A model generated the notes under the pieces. The model ran no database searches. It had not been told where the DNA came from and saw only the letters and a program-made list of their open reading frames with translations. Below, piece by piece: positions 59,076 through 64,000 of a stretch of DNA of 64,000 nt. This DNA is from Cephalotrichum gorgonifer (Eukaryota > Ascomycota > Sordariomycetes > Microascales > Microascaceae): positions 135,608 through 199,607 of the forward strand of contig ONZQ02000005.1 of assembly GCA_900312665.1 (NCBI GenBank), written 5' to 3'. Within the stretch, counting starts at the first letter, position 1; each line of letters opens with the position of its first letter. A program made the translations under genes and the position numbers.

Positions 59076-59945
59076 TCACTTCCTATCAAGCATCACCACG
59101 TACTCCCTCGTACTCTCCCCGAACCTCACCACGTCCCCGCTCCTCAGCTCGAGGTACCTCCCCGGCGGCACCACCTCCTTATTCACCATCGTGCCGGCCT
59201 TGCTCTCCAGGTCGATAACATACGGCTTCACGGCCCCCTTCCTGTCCCCGAACTCGTCGCGCTTCTCCACGTACCGGAACTGTATCGCCGCGTGCTGCCC
59301 GCTGACGCTCGGGTGCTCGGCGGGGAGGTCCACCACCCGCACCTCCCGCCCCACGAGCCAGCAGGTGCGCGCCCCGAGCGCCACCGTATCCAGCACGTCC
59401 TTGCCCTTGAACACGAACAGCTTCCAGTCGTCGCGGGCGGGAGGCGCCCGCGCCTCGGGTGGCTCGTGGTACTTGAGCGCGATGTTGGTCCCGTCCGCGA
59501 GCGTGATCTTGTTCGAGGCCGCCGCGAGGATCCCCGTCGGGTAGTAGTTCGGCTTCTCCACCTCCTTTGCCTCGCCCTCGCCCTCCCCTTGTCCCTCCCC
59601 TCTACGTCCGACTTCGAACCCCTCCCCCGCCCTGCCTCCTCCTCTCCCGAACCCACCCCCTCTTCCGCCCCGTGCCCCGTCCCTGGGCCTGGCGGTCAGG
59701 GCGAATGAGTCCGCCTGCGAGGGGAGCGGCCCGCGATTCCGGAGAGACTGGTCCGGGGATTCTCGCCGCCGCTCGCGCCGCCGATCGGGGGTCCGTGATC
59801 GCCTCCGCTCCCCCTCCCGCTCGCGGTCCCGTCGTCCGCTCCGCTCGGAGCCGCCTTCGCGTTCGCGCTCACGTGGCCGTTCGTCGCGGTCGGTTCTCTC
59901 GTCGTGGCGTCTCCTCGGTCTCGTGTCACGGGCGTCTGAGGACAT
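59076..59945 (-). CDS. PML1: FHA-domain protein of SNIP1/Pml1 type
   Basis: Single exon, 289 residues. The first 85 residues are an Arg/Glu/Asp/Ser-rich (RS-like) region. A Gly-rich linker follows, then the family lead-in PNYYPTGILAAASN and KYHEPPEARAP. The FHA domain is at about residues 170-285: WLVGREVRVVDLPAEHPSVSGQHAAIQFR, VIDLESKAGTMVNKE and SGDVVRFGESTREYV. The phosphothreonine-binding Arg (GRE), Ser (SGQH) and Asn positions are present. In yeast the counterpart Pml1 is part of the RES complex, which retains unspliced pre-mRNA and helps spliceosome activation; human SNIP1 and plant DAWDLE also affect miRNA processing. It is convergent with the 7-TM gene and divergent from nothing close: the next gene, GGA, is also on the minus strand. 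Confidence 0.88.
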   Translation of the reverse strand: MSSDARDTRPRRRHDERTDRDERPREREREGGSERSGRRDREREGERRRSRTPDRRRERRRESPDQSLRNRGPLPSQADSFALTARPRDGARGGRGGGFGRGGGRAGEGFEVGRRGEGQGEGEGEAKEVEKPNYYPTGILAAASNKITLADGTNIALKYHEPPEARAPPARDDWKLFVFKGKDVLDTVALGARTCWLVGREVRVVDLPAEHPSVSGQHAAIQFRYVEKRDEFGDRKGAVKPYVIDLESKAGTMVNKEVVPPGRYLELRSGDVVRFGESTREYVVMLDRK

Positions 59946-60577
59946 GATGGAGCTTCGGTTCGGTTCGGCTCGGTTCGGGATACCCTGGGTGTAAGAAAGG
60001 TTTTGAGGGTATGCAGAAGTGCGGAGGGAATTAGTACGGAGGGCAGATTTGTTTGGAGGTTTGGGTTTGGCAGCTTGCTCAGTCTATGCCGGCGTCCAGG
60101 CTCCGAAGTGGGCCGTCTGGATGGAGCAGCTTAGTAAGACTTGAATCACACTATGAGAGCGAGAGGCTCGTACAGAGTACGACAGAAGAAACGGCACATC
60201 TGCCCGCAGGGTTAGCAATATCTCTCTACAGATATTATTGTCATTTTATTCGCCAGTTCTCTCTCCCTCTGGTAGCACGTTAAGAGCAAAGGATGCCAGG
60301 ACAACCATTTGATAGAAACCACCTTTACCATCATGATGCATCCGTTACTTTATATCCATGTATTGCAGCGCTACGTTTTAGTTCTATCACGCTGCCAGCT
60401 CACATAAACACATAGCTAGTTGTAGTTGGTATTTCCGCCGCCTATGTTCCCCATGTCCCATGCCGTATGCCGCATGCTTGCCCCAAGGAGTTTGGGTGGG
60501 TCGAGCAATGGGTGGGCAGACACCGACTTCGCGCTTCCACTCTATATCTTCGATGTTAACTCTCCCTCAACCCTCCC
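59946..60577. other. Spacer between FHA promoter and GGA 3' end
   Basis: 632 bases, FHA promoter on the left. A GTTCG repeat (CGGTTCGGTTCGGCTCGGTTCGG) sits at about 59954-59977 right upstream of the FHA start. No gene seen. Confidence 0.55.
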
Positions 60578-62689
60578 CTAAGCCAGCGTAAACTCCGGGA
60601 TCTCGCCCGTCTCGTTCTTCTCTACTCCGTTCACCTTGTACGACACCCTCCATCGTAGCTTGATAGACTCCACCTTCTTGTCCCTCGAACCCGCCTGCCA
60701 CGCTGCCACCCTCTGCGTAATGTTCGACGCCCCATTGGGCTCGAGCGTCCTGCCCGACTGGGGGCTTAGCTGAAGCTCGTATCCCTACAATCGTGTTAGT
60801 ACTGGGCGACGTAAACGCACTTAGGGCTCCGTATTCTGGGACGGCACATACCTTTTGCGCGGCGAGCTGATGATGCAGCTCCGTGAACTGCTCCGAGGTA
60901 TTGTTCAAGAATTGGAACTGGAGCGTTATCGCGTTGGGGCCGAGCTGCCGCGACGCATGGAGCTTGATCGTGAGCCCGGTGTTACAGACCACACTCGAAT
61001 ACTCCTTGGGAGCCTCGGGAGGTAGCGCCGATGCGAAGGCCCACTCGTCGTCGTCGTTACTCGCGGCGGGTGCAGCGGGCGCAGTAGTTGCATTGGGAGG
61101 TGTTGGGGTTACGGAGGACGAGGGCGACGAAACGTTGATGAGGCTAGCGAACGGGTCCGCCGCCGGCTGCGACTGCGGCTGCGGCGGTGTAAACCTGGAC
61201 TGTTGAGCCACCTGAGGCGGCGTGGGACTGGAGAGCGGAGCAGATGAGAACGAGGAGAATCCCGGTGAGGGTGACTTCGGGTAGTTATTTTGCGTCGTGG
61301 ATGAAAGTAGAGACGGGCCGGCTGCACCTAAGGCCGTGTTAGAATCATCCATCCCGTCATAACCCCGCCGGACAGAATATGTACACTTACTGTGGTTCCC
61401 GCCGAAGCCTAGGGCGATATCGCCTGCTTGCCCGTAACTCGTAGGAATGGGGTCTCCAAGGTTGAGGCCTAATAGATCATCCTCCAACCCGCCCGGCTGA
61501 GAAGGGCCGGCAGATGTAGAGCCACCATTCTTCGTCGCCTCTGCGGCATCGGCGTCAAAGTCGATCAGAGACAGCTCTGGGGCCTTGGACGACGACCCTG
61601 CTGCAGACACGGGCGCTCCCCGCGCAATCTTCGCCGCGCCCTCTACGTCGCCCTTCTTTATCAACCTGTACCTCTCGGCCGTCCGGTGTATGCTATCATT
61701 AATCTCCAAGAGCCTCGCCACGGCCTCGTGGTCGTCGGACTCCTCCTCGCACATCTTCTGGATCTTCGGCTGGGCACTCTGTAGCGCGGCCGCGAGGCTC
61801 TCGAGGTCGGCGGTATCGGCAGGGTTGAAGGCCTCTAGCCTCTCTTCCAAGAGCCGCGCCTTGGCCTGGATCTTCGCAACATCCTCGGCAGCTTTGGCCC
61901 GGTAGTCCGTCTTAGTCCTCGTGTCGTATCCTGTCATCACTTTCATAAGGCGATTCGCCTCCTGTAGGTCGGCCGGGGTTCCGCGCCGGATGAGTTCCTG
62001 CAGCTTCGCCGATTGAGCCTCGTGCTCCTCCGCCTCCATTTCCTCGGCCGATTTGAGGTTCTAATACTGGTCAGATTCCACCTCCCCCGCAGTAGCAGCA
62101 CACACACACAACACGAACACGCCTCAAGAATAGGGACACTCACACTACTAGTATTCAGAACAGCGGCGTCCTGAGGTCGGAGCTCGGGGAAGGAATAGCC
62201 CTTGTAGCTCAATAGCCTATGCATGTCCCGGATGTACCCAAAGTCCTGCTTGTACTTGCTAGTCTCGCAGATGGTGCGCCGCCACTCCTCGATCGCCTGC
62301 AGGATCTTCGACTGCACCCTCGAGGGTCGTATCGGTGGGCGCTCGGGGAACCTCCTCACCAGCTCGTTGAGGAACTCCTTGGTGCTGATCTGAAGGTGGA
62401 ACGGGTACCCGCAGTTTTTGACGCACATGTCGAGCAGGTCAAGAGCCAGCTCCGCCACGACGGAGTCGCGGTGGTTGACATAGTTGACAATAGCGATGGC
62501 GGCCTCGCGTGGGGCTGTACCTTTCTTCGTGTTGATGAGGTCGGTGATCTCCAGGCAGAGCGCGAGGTTGGGCTCATGATTCTGGGCGCTGCAGGCGCTC
62601 TGAATGAAGCGCTGCAGCTGGGAAGGGGAGCTCCGGCCAAAGTCGGAAAAACGGTCGCGGGCAGCTGCCCTGGCCGATGCTGCTTCCAT
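60578..62689 (-). CDS. GGA clathrin adaptor (VHS-GAT-GAE)
   Basis: Exons 62689-62144, 62060-61391, 61327-60852 and 60784-60578 give 632 residues. GGAs are monomeric adaptors that recruit clathrin and sort cargo from the trans-Golgi to endosomes, under Arf-GTP control. VHS domain: about residues 15-155 (NLALCLEITDLINTKKGTAP; ALDLLDMCVKNCGYPFHLQI). GAT domain: about 190-330 (helical; LQEANRLMKVMTGYD; QKMCEEESDDHEAVARLLEIND). The hinge has a clathrin-box-like LIDFD and a second acidic/leucine motif (EDDLLGLNLGD). The GAE ear occupies about the last 125 residues (VVCNTGLTIKLHASRQL to GEIPEFTLA). Intron 2 (63 nt) is stop-free and in frame. Yeast has two paralogues, GGA1 and GGA2; filamentous fungi usually one, so I give no number. 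Confidence 0.92.
61328..61390 (-). other. 63-nt stop-free intron in the GGA gene
   Basis: GTAAGT at 61390 and TTAG at 61328 with a CTAAC branch-like site. No stop in frame, so retention would add 21 residues to the hinge. The donor is a perfect consensus. Confidence 0.6.
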
Positions 62690-63341
62690 CGTGGAGCTTG
62701 GTACGGGTGTGGTCCCCGGGGGTGGGTGGTAGAGGTAGATGTGTCGAGGGTATGTTTAAGGGGTGGGTTGGATTGAGCGCGCGGCGGATGTTCGGAAGGC
62801 GGGGTGGGGTTGTGAAGCTCGGTAATTGAGGTGGAAGCTCTAGAAAGCCATAGATGTGGTCGCTTCCATCGAAAGAAAAGAAGCAAGGGAGAAAAAAAAT
62901 ATCAAAGCTGACGAGGGTTTAGGTCTTTAGGCAGGAGGAGCTTCTCGGGATGGTTGCGGCCTAGAGAACACATGGCGTTGTCTATCTTGGCTTGAGGGGG
63001 CTCATTGACGAGATTCGGGGCCTGGTCGCTGCTTCCGCCCTTGTTAGCCCCTAGCGTGAGCTACTTTGGTACATCCCACAAGGCAAGTACGTACTTGTAC
63101 AGGTAATACGAGCGCGAGTAATACAGCTTGGCCCGCCGGAAAATCGTACGTCCGCGCCGAAGGATTTTCGCGGGGCAAAAGCCCACCTTGGAAATCAGCT
63201 TCAAGCTTGACATCACTGCAGTTCTCATTCTCAGGGTCCGTTTATATCCGATTCTTCATCTCCAAAACTCACCTCGTCAATCCTCAATACCCCCCACATA
63301 ACTACGTACTCCTCCCAAACCCTTCCCCCCTTCACACCACC
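62690..63341. other. Divergent intergenic region, GGA / TSR3
   Basis: 652 bases with two promoters. A TACTTGTA word is at 63092, followed by TAATACGAGCGCGAGTAATAC at 63104-63124, an imperfect palindrome. No gene seen. Confidence 0.55.
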
Positions 63342-64000
63342 ATGGTCCGTCACAAGAAAGACAACTTCCGGGGTAAAAAGCCCCACCAAGGTGGTGGTGC
63401 CCCGCGCGGGGCTCCTCGTTCTTCCGCCGCCGGCGCCCCCGAGTTCAAAGCCGGCTGCTGGGACCTCGGCCACTGCGACCCGAAGCGGTGCTCCGGAAAG
63501 CGCCTCATGAGGCTCAACCTCCTCCGGTCCCTCCAGCCCGGCTACCGACACCAGGGTGTCATCATAACCCCTAACGGCAAGAAGACGCTCTCGCCTGCCG
63601 ACGCCGACCTCCTAGTCAACTTCGGCGTCGCCGTGGTGGAGTGCTCATGGGCGAGGCTCGAGGAGGTGAACTGGTCAAAGGTCGGCGGAAAGTGCGAGAG
63701 GCTGCTGCCGTATCTCGTTGCGGCGAACTCTGTCAACTATGGGAAGCCGTGGAGGTTGAATTGCGCCGAGGCGTTGGCGGCTGCCATGTGCATATGCGGG
63801 AAGGAGGAGTGGGCCAGGAAGATACTAGAGCCGTTTTCGTATGGGGAATCGTTCATGGAGATCAACGGGTCCCTGCTGAAGAAGTACGCGACCAGCGAGA
63901 ACGAGGAGGGGGTGAAGAGAGTGCAGGAGGAGTGGATGGAGAGGCTGGAGAAGGAGTATAGTGCTAGTAGAGAGGACGGGGATGATATTTGGGGGGGTGG
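63342..64000 (+). CDS. TSR3: 18S rRNA aminocarboxypropyltransferase Tsr3 (C-terminus cut by window edge)
   Basis: The frame is open from ATG 63342 (context CACCATGG) to the window end, about 219 residues visible. Tsr3 moves the aminocarboxypropyl group of S-adenosylmethionine to a methylated pseudouridine of 18S rRNA (m1acp3-psi) in late 40S maturation, in the cytosol. A basic Gly-rich N-terminus (about 35 residues) precedes WDLGHCDPKRCSGKRL, the family signature. LSPADADLLVNFGVAVVECSWARLEEV and LLPYLVAANSVNYGKPWRLNCAEALAAA complete the SPOUT-like domain and SAM pocket. No intron seen. Downstream, an acidic tail begins (ENEEG, EDGDD), as in most members. Secure call. Confidence 0.95.
   Translation, partial: MVRHKKDNFRGKKPHQGGGAPRGAPRSSAAGAPEFKAGCWDLGHCDPKRCSGKRLMRLNLLRSLQPGYRHQGVIITPNGKKTLSPADADLLVNFGVAVVECSWARLEEVNWSKVGGKCERLLPYLVAANSVNYGKPWRLNCAEALAAAMCICGKEEWARKILEPFSYGESFMEINGSLLKKYATSENEEGVKRVQEEWMERLEKEYSASREDGDDIWGG

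Overview
The window is nuclear DNA of a filamentous ascomycete (Pezizomycotina, most likely a Sordariomycete). The evidence is GC-rich coding exons broken by short GT-AG introns (about 50-180 bases, many with CTAAC-like branch points), long T- or G-rich UTR tracts, a HET-domain protein, and a repeat pair differing mainly by transitions, as repeat-induced point mutation (RIP) would leave. I did not identify the species. I recognise twenty protein genes, two of them cut by the window edges, and no convincing tRNA, rRNA, transposon or CRISPR array. All exon joins below were worked out by hand from splice signals, reading phase and family conservation.

Layout. 1-4 kb: DPH7 (-, cut at the left edge), a DUF1917/UPF0696 protein (+), the NatC acetyltransferase NAA30 (-). 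5-21 kb: four + strand genes, namely phospholipid:diacylglycerol acyltransferase LRO1, the Arp2/3 activator LDB17/SPIN90, the PI(4,5)P2-binding protein SLM1, and a 14-TM major facilitator. 21-28 kb: GAR1 (-), cytosolic threonyl-tRNA synthetase (+, 13 exons), phosphatidylserine synthase CHO1 (-). 30-40 kb: a PF12044-type metallopeptidase-like protein (-), a 6.4-kb block without recognisable genes, and a WHI5/NRM1-like G1/S repressor (+). 41-49 kb: a HET-domain protein (-) and the nuclear pore protein POM152 (-). 50-56 kb: a UCH37/BAP1-like deubiquitinase (+) facing an uncharacterised protein with an N-terminal ubiquitin-like domain (-). 57-64 kb: a 7-TM rhodopsin-domain-like protein (+), an FHA protein of the SNIP1/Pml1 type (-), a GGA clathrin adaptor (-) and TSR3 (+, cut at the right edge).

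Most genes are housekeeping and stand as independent units. There is no biosynthetic cluster. Lipid and membrane functions recur (LRO1, SLM1, CHO1, GGA), as do ribosome and translation functions (DPH7, GAR1, ThrRS, TSR3), but I see no sign that these are organised as operon-like groups. The least ordinary part is the 49.9-55.7 kb pair: an active-looking deubiquitinase with a GC-AG intron just before its catalytic motif, convergent with a large protein of unknown function that carries a ubiquitin-like domain without a C-terminal Gly-Gly. Other points are a metallopeptidase whose HExxH motif reads HSxxH, and an eight-base word (TACTYGTA) strongly over-represented between genes.
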